A DNA stretch of 64,000 bases, from positions 152,677 to 216,676 of the forward strand of contig NZ_JASVVV010000005.1 of the NCBI RefSeq assembly GCF_030287405.1, given 5' to 3'. The position numbers and the translations under genes were made by a program. The notes beneath the pieces were generated by a model. The model was not told where the DNA came from. It made no database searches and saw only the letters and a list, made by a program, of their open reading frames with translations. This document shows, piece by piece, positions 34,996 to 43,782 of this stretch (position 1 is its first letter; every line of letters begins with the position of its first letter). The stretch comes from Halalkalicoccus sp. NIPERK01. GTDB taxonomy: Archaea > Halobacteriota > Halobacteria > Halobacteriales > Halalkalicoccaceae.

Positions 34996-35258
34996 CTGCT
35001 CGGACGTCACTGCCGGTTTCTGTGGAGCGGTCGTCGTCCGCTCCGACGAACAAGAACACTGGGGCGTCGGATCACCCCCTCTCGTAGACCTCTGTGTGGC
35101 TATCAAACTCGAGTCGGGCGAAGAAGAACGTCGGTGAGGTGTCGTTTGCCCGCGTGAGTCTCTCTTATTCGTTCCCGAGTCGTTCACTGTTCTAGGCGCG
35201 CGTCCCGCCCCCGTCGTTTCACGATCGGGATACCGGAGCGTTCCGGCGAATCGTGGGC
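34996..35258. other. Convergent intergenic region, 263 bp
   Basis: It lies between the dehydratase and the TIM-barrel isomerase gene, both ending here. Nothing recognised. Confidence 0.4.
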
Positions 35259-36083
35259 TCAGTCGCCGCGAACCTGCTGCCAGACGTCGTAGTTCTGCTT
35301 CGCGTGGACGAGCCGTTTCTCCGTTTGGTTCTCGATCTCGATGGTGTAGTGGCCGTCGTAGCCGGCCTCCGACAGCGCCTCGTTTATCCCCTCGAAATCG
35401 AGAATACCTTGTCCGAGGTCGACGAACGATCGGAAGTAATTGATGACGTTGTCGAGATGGAAGTCGGCGTTCGACAGCGCGTCACGGTTCGAGGTGAAGT
35501 CCTTGACCGGGTCGATGTCCTTGAGGTGGACGTAGGCGATGTCGTCGGCGAACCGCTCGATGCCGTCGGTGACGTCTCCCTCGGGGTAGTTCTCGCCGTA
35601 CGGGTAGTAGTGGGCGGTGTCGAACACGAGTTCCAGCCCGTCGACGGCGTCGAGGTAGTGGCGTATCTCGTCGGGTTGCTCGACCGCCGTCGCGCCGTGA
35701 TGGTGGACAAGCGGCCTCACCCCGTCATCGAGGGCCGCGTCGCTTATCCGCGACAGCCACCCTTCGACGGTCGATTCGTCGTGTCGACCGCGCTGTGGTG
35801 GCAGTATTCCGACGAACTCGGCCCCGAGGTCGGCAATCGTCGGCATTACGTCGACCATTCGTTCGACCGCCGCCTCGGTTTCGATCCACTCTCCCATGGC
35901 GAGGTAGAGCTCAAGTCCGTAGTCGTCGATCCACCGGTCGACGTTCTCGGCCCCCGCGGCTCGGATCTTTTCGATACCTATCTCGACCCCGTCGTACTGG
36001 CAGGCGGCGATGTCGCCGAGTGCGTGCTCGATCTCCTCAGCGCCGTACATTATCGTGGCGTATCCGGTACCCATGAGAAACAT
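35259..36083 (-). CDS. Sugar isomerase/epimerase-type TIM barrel (IolE-like), copy 1
   Basis: 274 residues of the xylose-isomerase-like TIM-barrel group, which includes inosose dehydratase IolE and keto-sugar epimerases. Motifs: MGTGYATIMYG, YDGVEIGIEK, GILPPQRG, PLVHHHGA, VFDTAHYYPYG, AYVHLKDIDP and TIEIENQ; the Glu, Asp, His and Glu of these are the likely metal ligands. A close paralogue is at 45436. They could be successive or isoenzymic inosose-processing enzymes. Start at 36083 or 36074 makes no difference to the domain. The substrate is unproven. Confidence 0.82.
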   Translation of the reverse strand: MFLMGTGYATIMYGAEEIEHALGDIAACQYDGVEIGIEKIRAAGAENVDRWIDDYGLELYLAMGEWIETEAAVERMVDVMPTIADLGAEFVGILPPQRGRHDESTVEGWLSRISDAALDDGVRPLVHHHGATAVEQPDEIRHYLDAVDGLELVFDTAHYYPYGENYPEGDVTDGIERFADDIAYVHLKDIDPVKDFTSNRDALSNADFHLDNVINYFRSFVDLGQGILDFEGINEALSEAGYDGHYTIEIENQTEKRLVHAKQNYDVWQQVRGD

Positions 36084-36263
36084 CGTCGTAGCACGTCGAA
36101 AAATAGTTTCTGGATTCGAGATAGGGCAGACGCTCCGTAGTGACGCTTCCGGTCGTCGTCACCTGCGTTCCACTCGTCTCGTCACGTCACTCCCGGACGA
36201 ACGGTATAGGCGTACGCTTTCGGAATCACAAACGATATATGCGAATATCGAGTGCGCTAGTAT

Positions 36264-36722
36264 ATGCCAAGGTCGATAGACAGCATTCTTCTCGCTGCCG
36301 GTCCGAGCGACCGTGATCACGTCGATACACTGCTCGACGAAGCACTCGCCGTTGCAGCCCCGACCGGAGCGACGGTCCATCTCCTCCACGTGTTCCCGCG
36401 CAATGAGTACGAGGATCTCCTCGAACAGATGCAGATCGAATCCGCAGGTGGCACCATCCCACCCGACGAACTCGCGGCACGCCACGACAGCATCAGTACG
36501 CCAGCGGCCCGACTCGAGGAGTCCGACGTCGACTACGAGATCCTCGGTGTCATCGGGGATCCGGATTCCGAAATCGTTCGCATGGCGAACGACCTCGACG
36601 TCGACCGTATCGTCATCGGAGGGGCCAGTCGGTCGCCGGCCGGCAAGGCCGTTTTCGGCGACCACGCCCAGCAGGTACTCCTCAACGGGTCCTGTCCCGT
36701 GATGTACGTCCAGCGGGACTGA
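36264..36722 (+). CDS. Universal stress protein (UspA domain)
   Basis: 152 residues, one UspA domain. It begins SIDSILLAAGPSDRD and ends with the ATP-loop version IVIGGASRSPAGKAVFGDHAQ followed by VMYVQRD, as in nucleotide-binding haloarchaeal UspA proteins. It presumably acts as a regulatory ATP-binding partner in the cytoplasm. It is divergent from the TIM-barrel gene at 36083. A second UspA gene stands at 52358, near the other end of the cluster. Confidence 0.9.
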   Translation: MPRSIDSILLAAGPSDRDHVDTLLDEALAVAAPTGATVHLLHVFPRNEYEDLLEQMQIESAGGTIPPDELAARHDSISTPAARLEESDVDYEILGVIGDPDSEIVRMANDLDVDRIVIGGASRSPAGKAVFGDHAQQVLLNGSCPVMYVQRD

Positions 36723-36740
36723 AACGGGTCTCGCGGTGAA

Positions 36741-36905
36741 CCGCACGTCCCCTACGGTCCGACGAAGGGGGCGATCGCCCTCGATGCTACGCTCGGGGTC
36801 GCGGACGAAGACGTCCGCGTCAATGCCACCGTGCTGGGCCACACCGCACCGAATTCGGACGACCGGATCGGAGAGTACACCTCGGAAAGCGGCCAACGCT
36901 CGTGA
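36741..36905 (+). pseudogene. SDR dehydrogenase stump
   Basis: About 54 codons: HVPYGPTKGAIALDATLGVA followed by DEDVRVNATVLGHTAPN and a stop at 36903. This is the catalytic Tyr-x3-Lys helix and the adjoining strand of an SDR, comparable to VPYDSTKGAI...DVRVNAVAPGHIA in the intact gene at 31718. No start or cofactor domain is present. Confidence 0.7.
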
Positions 36906-37004
36906 TACGACGTATGTACTGAAACTGATGGAAAGCGATTTAACCCCATGGTGTATCCGATCATACGGTTCGTCGACACGAAAGCGACAACTGGGAGCCA
37001 ACCA

Positions 37005-38075
37005 ATGAGAGCAGCACGATTCCACGACAGCGGAGACGTTCGTGTAGAGGACATCGAAAGTACCCCCGTCGGTGAGACGGATATCCGCATCGAGATTGAA
37101 GCCTGTGGTATCTGCGGGTCCGATCTGCACGAGTACCGGATCGGTCCCCACATCACGTCCCGAGAACCGAACCCCCGAACCGGACAAAACATCCCGATCA
37201 CGTTGGGCCACGAGTTCAGCGGGACGGTGAGCGAGGTCGGCGCGGGGGTGTCGCGCATCGCCACCGGCGATCGCGTGACGGTCGAGCCGAACATTCCCTG
37301 TGGCGACTGTCTCTACTGTGAGGACGGGAAGTACAATCTCTGTAAAAACGCCGCCGCCGTCGGGTTCCACACCGGGGCTGGCGGGTTCGCGGAGAACGCA
37401 GTCGTTCCCGAACAGCAGGTGCACGTTCTCCCCGACGACGTCACGCTGGAGGACGGCGCGCTCGTCGAACCGCTCGCCGTCGGCCTCCATGCGGTTCGGC
37501 AGTCGGGGCTCCAGGCGGGCGACACGGTCGGCGTGTTCGGCTGTGGTCCGATCGGACTCACGGTCGTCCGCGCCGCGACTGCGGCCGGGGCGAAGCGCAT
37601 ATTCGTGTCGGAACCGAACGAGAGCCGCCGCGAGGTCGCTCTCGAACTCGGGGCCGACGTCGGCATCGATCCGATGGACCAAGACGCAGTCGACGCGATC
37701 AAGAAAGAGACCGACGACGGTGTGGAGATCGCATTCGAGTTCGCCGGAATCGGTCCCGCGTTCAACGCAGCCGTCCAGAGTACACAGCGCGACGGAACGA
37801 TCACGGTCGGGAGTCTCAACGATTCTGATATATCAACTAACATAAACGATATCGTCACGACCGAACGGAAGGTCGTGGGAACGAACTGCTACGGGTTCCC
37901 CCCGCGGTCGTTCAGGACCGAGTTCGACGCCATCATCCAGTCGCTCGCGGCTGGCGACATCGACACCGACGCGTTCATCACCGGCCGAATCGACCTTAAG
38001 GACATCACTGAGGAGGGCTTCGAGGCGTTGCTCGACTCCGAGACGGATCACGTGAAGATCCTAGTCGAACCGTAA
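37005..38075 (+). CDS. Zn-dependent medium-chain alcohol dehydrogenase
   Basis: 356 residues. Catalytic zinc: ACGICGSDLHEY and LGHEFSGTV. Structural zinc: IPCGDCLYCEDGKYNLC. The NAD-binding strand is VFGCGPIGLTVVRAA. The family (butanediol, sorbitol and threonine dehydrogenases) oxidises polyols. ATG 37005 begins the fold; the frame runs 19 codons further upstream. It stands first in a plus-strand run with the TIM-barrel isomerase at 38184 and the Gfo/Idh/MocA dehydrogenase at 39282. The substrate is unknown but is likely an intermediate of the same sugar or cyclitol path. Confidence 0.88.
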   Translation: MRAARFHDSGDVRVEDIESTPVGETDIRIEIEACGICGSDLHEYRIGPHITSREPNPRTGQNIPITLGHEFSGTVSEVGAGVSRIATGDRVTVEPNIPCGDCLYCEDGKYNLCKNAAAVGFHTGAGGFAENAVVPEQQVHVLPDDVTLEDGALVEPLAVGLHAVRQSGLQAGDTVGVFGCGPIGLTVVRAATAAGAKRIFVSEPNESRREVALELGADVGIDPMDQDAVDAIKKETDDGVEIAFEFAGIGPAFNAAVQSTQRDGTITVGSLNDSDISTNINDIVTTERKVVGTNCYGFPPRSFRTEFDAIIQSLAAGDIDTDAFITGRIDLKDITEEGFEALLDSETDHVKILVEP

Positions 38076-38183
38076 GGGGTCTCCCTCGCGTCCCACACCA
38101 GAGAGGTTCCACCACATGAACTCATCACTCGAAGCAAAGACGATACCGCAAGATACCGGTCCGGAACGAGGGGGTCGACGTCG

Positions 38184-38972
38184 ATGATTCGACCGTCGAT
38201 TTGTCTGGAGATGATCTACGAGGACGTGCCGTTCGTCGACCGCATCGACCGCGTCGCCGATCACGGCTTCGACACCGTCGAGTTCTGGACCTGGCCCGAC
38301 AAGGACCTCGACGCCGTCGAGGCCCGCCTCGACGAACACGACGTGTCCGTCGCCGGGATGGCCGCGAACACGGAACCCCGGCGTCCCGAGGAACTCGAGC
38401 GGGCGTTGACGGACCCGACGAAGCAGGACGCCGTCGTCGGCGATATCGAGGAGTCGATCGAGGTCGCAGAGCGGTTCGACTGCCCGAACCTCATCGTCCT
38501 CGTCGGACCGGAGGTAGAGGACTACACGCGCGCAGAGATGTACGAGAGCGTCGTCGCCTGCCTCCGGGAAGTCGCGCCGACGGCCGAAGCCGCGGGCGTC
38601 ACGCTGATCGTCGAGCCGCTCAACACTACCGTCGACCACGGGGGCTACTTCTTCGAAGAGTCGAGCGTCGGCTTCGACATCGTCCGCGAGGTCGAGAGTC
38701 CCGCGGTGAAGATCAACTTCGACATCTACCATCAGCAGATCACCGAAGGTAACATCATCTCGACCATCACGGAGAACCTCGACGCCATCGGTCACGTCCA
38801 CGTCGCGGACGTCCCGGGCCGCCACGAACCCGGGACGGGAGAGCTGAACTATCCGAACATCCTCGCCGTGCTCGACGACGCGGGATACGACCGCCACGTC
38901 GGGTTCGAGTACAGCGCCGCGGGGGACGACGACCGAGCACTAGCCGCGATCCGAGAACTCGTGACGGAGTAG
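38184..38972 (+). CDS. Hydroxypyruvate isomerase-like TIM barrel
   Basis: 262 residues of the Hyi/OtnI group. Motifs: FDTVEFWTWPDKD, LIVEPLNTTVDH with the first metal Glu, INFDIYHQQITEGN, HVHVADVPGRHEPGTGELNY and the closing VGFEYSA with the second Glu. It differs clearly from the two IolE-like barrels in the window. Hyi enzymes interconvert hydroxypyruvate and tartronate semialdehyde or act on related keto acids and tetruloses. It follows the Zn dehydrogenase with 108 bp between and may be in the same transcript. Confidence 0.85.
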   Translation: MIRPSICLEMIYEDVPFVDRIDRVADHGFDTVEFWTWPDKDLDAVEARLDEHDVSVAGMAANTEPRRPEELERALTDPTKQDAVVGDIEESIEVAERFDCPNLIVLVGPEVEDYTRAEMYESVVACLREVAPTAEAAGVTLIVEPLNTTVDHGGYFFEESSVGFDIVREVESPAVKINFDIYHQQITEGNIISTITENLDAIGHVHVADVPGRHEPGTGELNYPNILAVLDDAGYDRHVGFEYSAAGDDDRALAAIRELVTE

Positions 38973-39040
38973 ACGGTCGCCGGGGTCACGCCGATGCAGT
39001 CGGGCTGACGACGTCGACCTCTGTGGAGCGTGTCGCTCCC

Positions 39041-39202
39041 TCATCGTTCGAACGAGACGACTGTCTTGATCGTCTCGTTCGAATCCGGGAACTCGTAGTT
39101 CTCATGGACGAAGGCGTGCTCCCAGCCGATGATGTGGCCCGTTGGCCACCACGCATCCATATACGGGTGGTCGTCGGTGACGAGGATACGCTCCCACTCG
39201 CC
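39041..39202 (-). pseudogene. C-terminal stump of a Gfo/Idh/MocA dehydrogenase
   Basis: On the minus strand, 53 codons: EWERILVTDDHPYMDAWWPT, GHIIGWEHAFVHENYEFPDS and a stop. They match the C-terminal part of the intact dehydrogenase at 43783 ([20 protein letters not shown]). The rest is missing, and the stump now lies in the gap before another dehydrogenase gene on the opposite strand. It is a relic of a second copy in inverted orientation. Confidence 0.8.
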
Positions 39203-39281
39203 AGCCGTTCCCGTACTGCCCACGAACGGCGGAGGCGCCTCACCCGAAGGTATAACACCACCTGTCGGAAACCAGGGGACG

Positions 39282-40370
39282 ATGCAATTCGGAGTCATCG
39301 GTTGTGGCACGGTCGCACAGATCATGCACATCCCCTACCTAGCGGAGCTCCCGGACGCAGAGCTGTACGCATTCGTCGACCCGGCCGAAGACCGGGCTAC
39401 CGAACTTGGGGACAGGTACAACGTCCCCCACGTGTACGCGACCCACGAACCGCTTCTCGAAGAACGCGGCGACGAACTCGACGCGGTGATCGTCCTCACG
39501 CCGGCGCAGGCGCACGCGGACGTCGTCGTCGACGCGTTGGATGCGGGCATCCACACGCTCGTCGAGAAACCGATCGCGGCGACGCTCGAGGACGCGACCG
39601 CGATGGTCGAGGCGGACGAGGTCTCCGACGCGACGGCGATGGTCGCGTACATGAAACGGTACGATCCCTCCTACGAGCGGGCTCGAGAGCGGATCGACGG
39701 CCTCGAGGCCATCGACCTCGTCACGGCCTACGACGTGGATCCCGACCACGGACGGATCATCGACGAGGTGTACGACCTCGTCGGTGGGAGCCCCCCTTCG
39801 GACCTCATCGAGGAGAGCGCCGCCAAGCGACGGAGCGACATCGAGCAAGCGATCGGAACCGACGACGAGGTGCTCACGGACGCCTACGACTTCCAGCTCG
39901 ACCACCTCTGTCACGACGTGAACGCGCTCCGCGGACTGTTCGGCGAGGTCGAGCGCATCGATCACGTCGACGTCTTCGCCGGGGGGCGGTACGCGTCAGC
40001 GCACCTCGTCTACGAGGACGGCGTTCGGTGTGTACTGGAAACCGGCGACTCTGACCGGAAGTGGTTCGAGGAGTTCATCCGCGTCGACGGACCCGACGGA
40101 ATGGTCGAGGTCGACTTCTCGAACCCGTTCATCAAGAACACACCGACCGAACTCCGCGTCAAACGGGGCATCGAGGAACTCTCGGAGACGGTCTCCACGC
40201 CGTCGTACGACGAGAGTTTCAAACGGGAGATAGCGTACTTCATCCAGTGTGTCGAGGGCGACGCCGATGTCCGCACCACGTTCGCCGAGGCGCGCGAGGA
40301 CCTCCGTGTCATCGTCGACCTCTTCCGGGCGTACCAGGGCGAGCGCCCCCGAACCGATCGGGAGGGGTAA
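39282..40370 (+). CDS. Gfo/Idh/MocA-family oxidoreductase
   Basis: 362 residues. Rossmann start MQFGVIGCGTVAQIMHIPYL, the EKPIAA motif after LDAGIHTLVEKP (residue about 95), and a C-terminal alpha/beta domain with DFQLDHLCHDVNALRGLFG. The family oxidises sugars and cyclitols (glucose-fructose, inositol 2-dehydrogenase). No closely diagnostic substrate motif is seen. It is unlike the second family member at 43783. ATG 39282 begins the fold; the frame extends upstream through unrelated sequence. It stands before the ABC transporter genes. Confidence 0.88.
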   Translation: MQFGVIGCGTVAQIMHIPYLAELPDAELYAFVDPAEDRATELGDRYNVPHVYATHEPLLEERGDELDAVIVLTPAQAHADVVVDALDAGIHTLVEKPIAATLEDATAMVEADEVSDATAMVAYMKRYDPSYERARERIDGLEAIDLVTAYDVDPDHGRIIDEVYDLVGGSPPSDLIEESAAKRRSDIEQAIGTDDEVLTDAYDFQLDHLCHDVNALRGLFGEVERIDHVDVFAGGRYASAHLVYEDGVRCVLETGDSDRKWFEEFIRVDGPDGMVEVDFSNPFIKNTPTELRVKRGIEELSETVSTPSYDESFKREIAYFIQCVEGDADVRTTFAEAREDLRVIVDLFRAYQGERPRTDREG

Positions 40371-40627
40371 TCGCAGCAATCGGTACGACAGGCTGGTTGG
40401 TCCCCGCGCTCATGAAGGACGTGATAAACGACGGGTCAACGCTCACGCACCGACACGAGTGTCGGTACGCTCACGTTCCGAACCACGCCGTTCAGTCGTC
40501 GACTCTCCCACAATAGCACTGGAAACTCAGCAGAACGCCAGGCTCACAACCTTCGACGCGTTCCACGCTGCGCTCTTCCGAACGAATGGCTCGTTTCAGT
40601 CGATAACAACATTTATGTACCACAGGA

Positions 40628-41644
40628 ATGATTGACATTCTCATGGGTGCGGAAACACAGTCCGCAGTAGTCGACAGAGTCAGAGCTCCGTTACTGGAGT
40701 ACTTAATCAAGTATCCCGTCTTAGTCGCCATTCTGACGTGGATCGGCGTCACCGCGCTGTTCGTTGTCCTGAACCCCTCGGTGATGCTTCAGCCGAACAT
40801 CTGGGGGAACATCTTCCGCCAAACGGCGCTAATCGGCCCTGTAGCGATCATGGTCGCCGTACTGATGATCGGTGGTGACTTCGACATGACTGTCGGTGCC
40901 AACTACGCGATGTCGGCGATGGCCTTCATCCTCATCGTCAATCAGGGAATTCCACCATCTGTTGCGATGCTCATGACCCTCGCACTGGGTGGCACGGTCG
41001 GGCTGCTGAACGGGGTTCTGGTGACGGCTACCGGTATCCACTCCTTCATCATCACGCTGGGTGGCTGGTTCTCCATCCGTGGGGCCCTGCTGTTGCTCTT
41101 TAGCGGGAGCGCGAGGCTGGAAAGCGATATCGCGATCATGCAGATCTTCAGCTACGAGTTCGGTGCCGGGTTCGAGGCACTGGTCCTGTGGATGTTCCTC
41201 GTCCTGCTCGGGGCGCTGTACCTCGTCCATCGGACGAGCTACGGAAACCATCTCTATGCGGTCGGGAGCGATAGAGACGCCGCGCGCGCCAGAGGTATTC
41301 GAGTTACCCGGACTCGTCTCATCGCGTTCATGCTGACCGGTATGGCCGCCTCGTTCGCTGCCCTGATGCACGTCGCGCGGTTCGGGTCCGCCCGTCCCGT
41401 CCTCCAGACGGAACTCCCGCTGGTGGCGATCGCGGCAGCCGTCCTCGGCGGCTGTGCGCTGTTCGGCGGCCGCGGGAGCCCGAACGCGGGATTCTTCGGC
41501 GCGCTGACCTTCGGGACGTTCGGTGCCGGGCTGGTCGCGGCTGGTGCGAGTTCGGCCTGGTACCAGTTCTTCGTCGGAGTCGTCCTCGTGGGCGCGGTAG
41601 TCTTCAACCGATACGTCGATCGACTCCGACAGGAGAAACGGTGA
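40628..41644 (+). CDS. ABC transporter permease, RbsC/XylH type
   Basis: 338 residues with about 8-10 membrane helices. The first conserved loop is GGDFDMTVGA (GGxDLSVG in ribose permeases). The coupling helix is YAVGSDRDAARARGIRV (EAA-like loop), followed by AAVLGGCALFGGRG. This is the sugar-type (CUT2) permease for monosaccharides and inositol. Translation is probably coupled to the ATPase: its stop at 41642-41644 overlaps an alternative GTG, 6 bp ahead of the ATG. Together with the genes at 41650 and 42553 it makes one transporter. Confidence 0.92.
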   Translation: MIDILMGAETQSAVVDRVRAPLLEYLIKYPVLVAILTWIGVTALFVVLNPSVMLQPNIWGNIFRQTALIGPVAIMVAVLMIGGDFDMTVGANYAMSAMAFILIVNQGIPPSVAMLMTLALGGTVGLLNGVLVTATGIHSFIITLGGWFSIRGALLLLFSGSARLESDIAIMQIFSYEFGAGFEALVLWMFLVLLGALYLVHRTSYGNHLYAVGSDRDAARARGIRVTRTRLIAFMLTGMAASFAALMHVARFGSARPVLQTELPLVAIAAAVLGGCALFGGRGSPNAGFFGALTFGTFGAGLVAAGASSAWYQFFVGVVLVGAVVFNRYVDRLRQEKR

Positions 41645-41649
41645 TCACC

Positions 41650-42411
41650 ATGAGCGAAAGAAACCAACTACTGCGACTGAAAGACATCAAGAAGAGTTTC
41701 GGGTCCATTCAGGCACTCAAGGGAGTATCCCTGGAAGTGAACGAAGGAGAGGTACTCGCACTCATCGGCGACAACGGCGCCGGCAAAAGCACCCTCATCA
41801 AGAACATCGTCGGTTACCATCAGCCTGACTCGGGCGAGATCTACTGGAAGGGCGAGCGCGTCAGCTTCAAGAACCCCGACGAAGCGTTAGAGCGGGGGAT
41901 CAGCGTCGTCTACCAGGACATGGAACTGATCCCGTCGCTGACGGTCGCCCGAAACCTGTTCCTCGGCAAGGAGCCGACGAACCGCTTCGGACAGCTCGAC
42001 TTCGATCTGATGTACGACGAGACGAAGACGGTCCTGAACGATATCGGCCTGGCGTCGCTAAACGACCCCGAGTTGCCGGCGGAGAACCTTTCGGGCGGCG
42101 AAGCCCAGAGCATCAAGATCGGCCGGGCGCTACACTTCGATGCGGACCTCCTGATCCTCGACGAACCGCTCCGGAACCTCTCGGTGAAGGAATCCGAGAA
42201 GGTTCTGGAGACGGTCGAGCGGACGAAAGAGCAGGGGATCGGCACCATATACATCTCGCACAACATCTTCAACGCCTACGAGATCGCCGATCGATTCCAC
42301 CTCCTCGATTCGGGAAGGACAGTGGACGAGTTCACGAAAGAGGACATAGATAGCGCGAAGGATCTGATTGAGGAGATGAAGACGGTCGCCACTCGGAAAC
42401 CGTCCCCATAG
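41650..42411 (+). CDS. ABC transporter ATPase, sugar type (single domain)
   Basis: 253 residues with one ATPase domain: Walker A IGDNGAGKSTLIKN, Q-loop VVYQDMEL, signature LSGGEAQS, Walker B LLILDEPLRNLS and the switch His in YISHN. Classical RbsA/XylG proteins have two domains in about 500 residues; the haloarchaeal type is a half-length ATPase that must dimerise. ATG 41650 was chosen; a GTG at 41641 overlaps the permease stop and is an alternative. Confidence 0.92.
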   Translation: MSERNQLLRLKDIKKSFGSIQALKGVSLEVNEGEVLALIGDNGAGKSTLIKNIVGYHQPDSGEIYWKGERVSFKNPDEALERGISVVYQDMELIPSLTVARNLFLGKEPTNRFGQLDFDLMYDETKTVLNDIGLASLNDPELPAENLSGGEAQSIKIGRALHFDADLLILDEPLRNLSVKESEKVLETVERTKEQGIGTIYISHNIFNAYEIADRFHLLDSGRTVDEFTKEDIDSAKDLIEEMKTVATRKPSP

Positions 42412-42552
42412 CTGAGCGGGACGTCAGCGACGTCGCCGAGACGGCCGCGTACGTCATCGCCGCGATGAGCGGAGCACGAGTGGTGGCGTATACTAGATCT
42501 GAACGGATAATCGGTACATTTATAATATCGTGATTATTGATACCAAACGACT
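42412..42552 (+). promoter_or_regulatory. Promoter of the sugar-binding protein gene
   Basis: TATA element ATTTATAAT (about 42518-42526) is about 27 bp before the ATG at 42553, so the binding protein has its own leaderless transcript. A half-site TACCAAA (42541-42547) matches one arm of the palindrome at 44943. Confidence 0.55.
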
Positions 42553-43602
42553 ATGATCCCGAGGCAGCTGCCTGACAGCTTCGAGTCCGAACAGCTATCC
42601 CGTCGCCAGGCGTTGGCGGCGATCGGTGCGGCCGGAGTGGCCGGTCTCGCCGGCTGTGCTGACGGCAATGGCGGAACCGCAGGCGACACCCAGGCAGAGG
42701 ACATCGAGATACGATACATCCCCCACGGAGCTCCGGGAGAAGACCCGTTCTGGGAGGCCCAGGATCAAGGCTGGAACACGGCCGTCGATCAGCTCGGAGT
42801 GACTGCATCCTACCAAGGTCCGGAGGAGTCGTCGGCCTTCACCGAGCAGGTCGACAACATCGAAACGGCCATCGACGCCGGCGTGGATGCCATTGCAGTG
42901 ACGTTACCCGATCCACCGCTGTTCCAGGACGCACTCCAACGCGCCGAAGACGAGGGCATCTATGTTACCGTCACAAACGTCACAGAGAGGGGCGAGCAGA
43001 CGATGCCTTGGACCGGCTACATTGGCCAGGACGAGGGCGAGGTTGGCGAGGAACTGGCGAGTCGGAGTCTCCCGCTGTTCGAGAGTGAAACCGGCTCTCC
43101 GCCAAGCGGTGCCGTGATTCTCAACCATGACCCAGGTCACTCGGCGCTCGCACTCCGCCAAGAAGGGATCGAGAGCGTCCTCGATAACAACAACGTCCCT
43201 CACGACTGGATCGAGGTACCGGCGGGCGATCCATCGGGTGTGATCAGTCAGCTCGCCAGCCATCGCTCAAACAATCCTGACGTGAACCTCGTCTTCACGC
43301 TTGGTCCGGTCGCCGGGGAGCCGGCGTTGAGCTACATCGAGGACGAAGGTCTCCAAGGCGAAGTGTACCACGCCGGCGTCGACATCTCCCAAAATCAGGC
43401 CAACGCGGTCGAAGAGGGCTACAACTTGGCACAGGTTATACAGCAACCGGCGCTGCAAGGCTACTTGGCGGCCCACTATCTCACATCGAACGCGCTTTGG
43501 GGTATTCTAACCCCGGAGCACACGCCGACGGGCCCGACGTTCGTTAGCGCGGAGAACGTAGACTCGGTCATGACGCAAATCGAGACGTTCGGCGTCGCCT
43601 GA
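42553..43602 (+). CDS. Sugar-binding lipoprotein of the ABC transporter
   Basis: 349 residues. The N-terminus has a twin-arginine-like SRRQALAAIGAAGVAGLAGC with a lipobox Cys, the pattern of exported, lipid-anchored haloarchaeal proteins. The rest is a periplasmic-binding fold of the sugar (RbsB/LacI) class: DNIETAIDAGVDAIAVTLPD, VTVTNVTERG, HDPGHSALALRQEGIES and VYHAGVDISQNQANAV. It presents the substrate to the permease/ATPase pair just upstream. A second, truncated binding-protein gene lies at 44994. Confidence 0.9.
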   Translation: MIPRQLPDSFESEQLSRRQALAAIGAAGVAGLAGCADGNGGTAGDTQAEDIEIRYIPHGAPGEDPFWEAQDQGWNTAVDQLGVTASYQGPEESSAFTEQVDNIETAIDAGVDAIAVTLPDPPLFQDALQRAEDEGIYVTVTNVTERGEQTMPWTGYIGQDEGEVGEELASRSLPLFESETGSPPSGAVILNHDPGHSALALRQEGIESVLDNNNVPHDWIEVPAGDPSGVISQLASHRSNNPDVNLVFTLGPVAGEPALSYIEDEGLQGEVYHAGVDISQNQANAVEEGYNLAQVIQQPALQGYLAAHYLTSNALWGILTPEHTPTGPTFVSAENVDSVMTQIETFGVA

Positions 43603-43782
43603 CCGGTCCGGTTCGTTGTGTCACGGAACTTTTATGCCAGCATATGACAAGCGATGTAATGATGCGATTTGGAGTCACGGATGTCGGCAGGCAGATACCG
43701 CACGTACCACGGGCAGGAAACGAACTCAAGCTAGAGCCCCACTCCCGTCGGACCAAGACCGAACACAGGAGAGATGTGACCG

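Noticed and set aside
33862..35187. 441-codon open frame on the minus strand across the dehydratase gene
   Set aside because: Antisense shadow of the enolase-superfamily gene, caused by GC-rich codon use; composition is not that of a haloarchaeal protein and no family motif is seen.
36159..37682. 507-codon minus-strand frame spanning uspA and the dehydrogenase
   Set aside because: It crosses two convincing plus-strand genes and an intergenic gap and has no domain.
38061..38897. 278-codon minus-strand frame across the hydroxypyruvate isomerase-like gene
   Set aside because: Antisense shadow of a well-supported gene.
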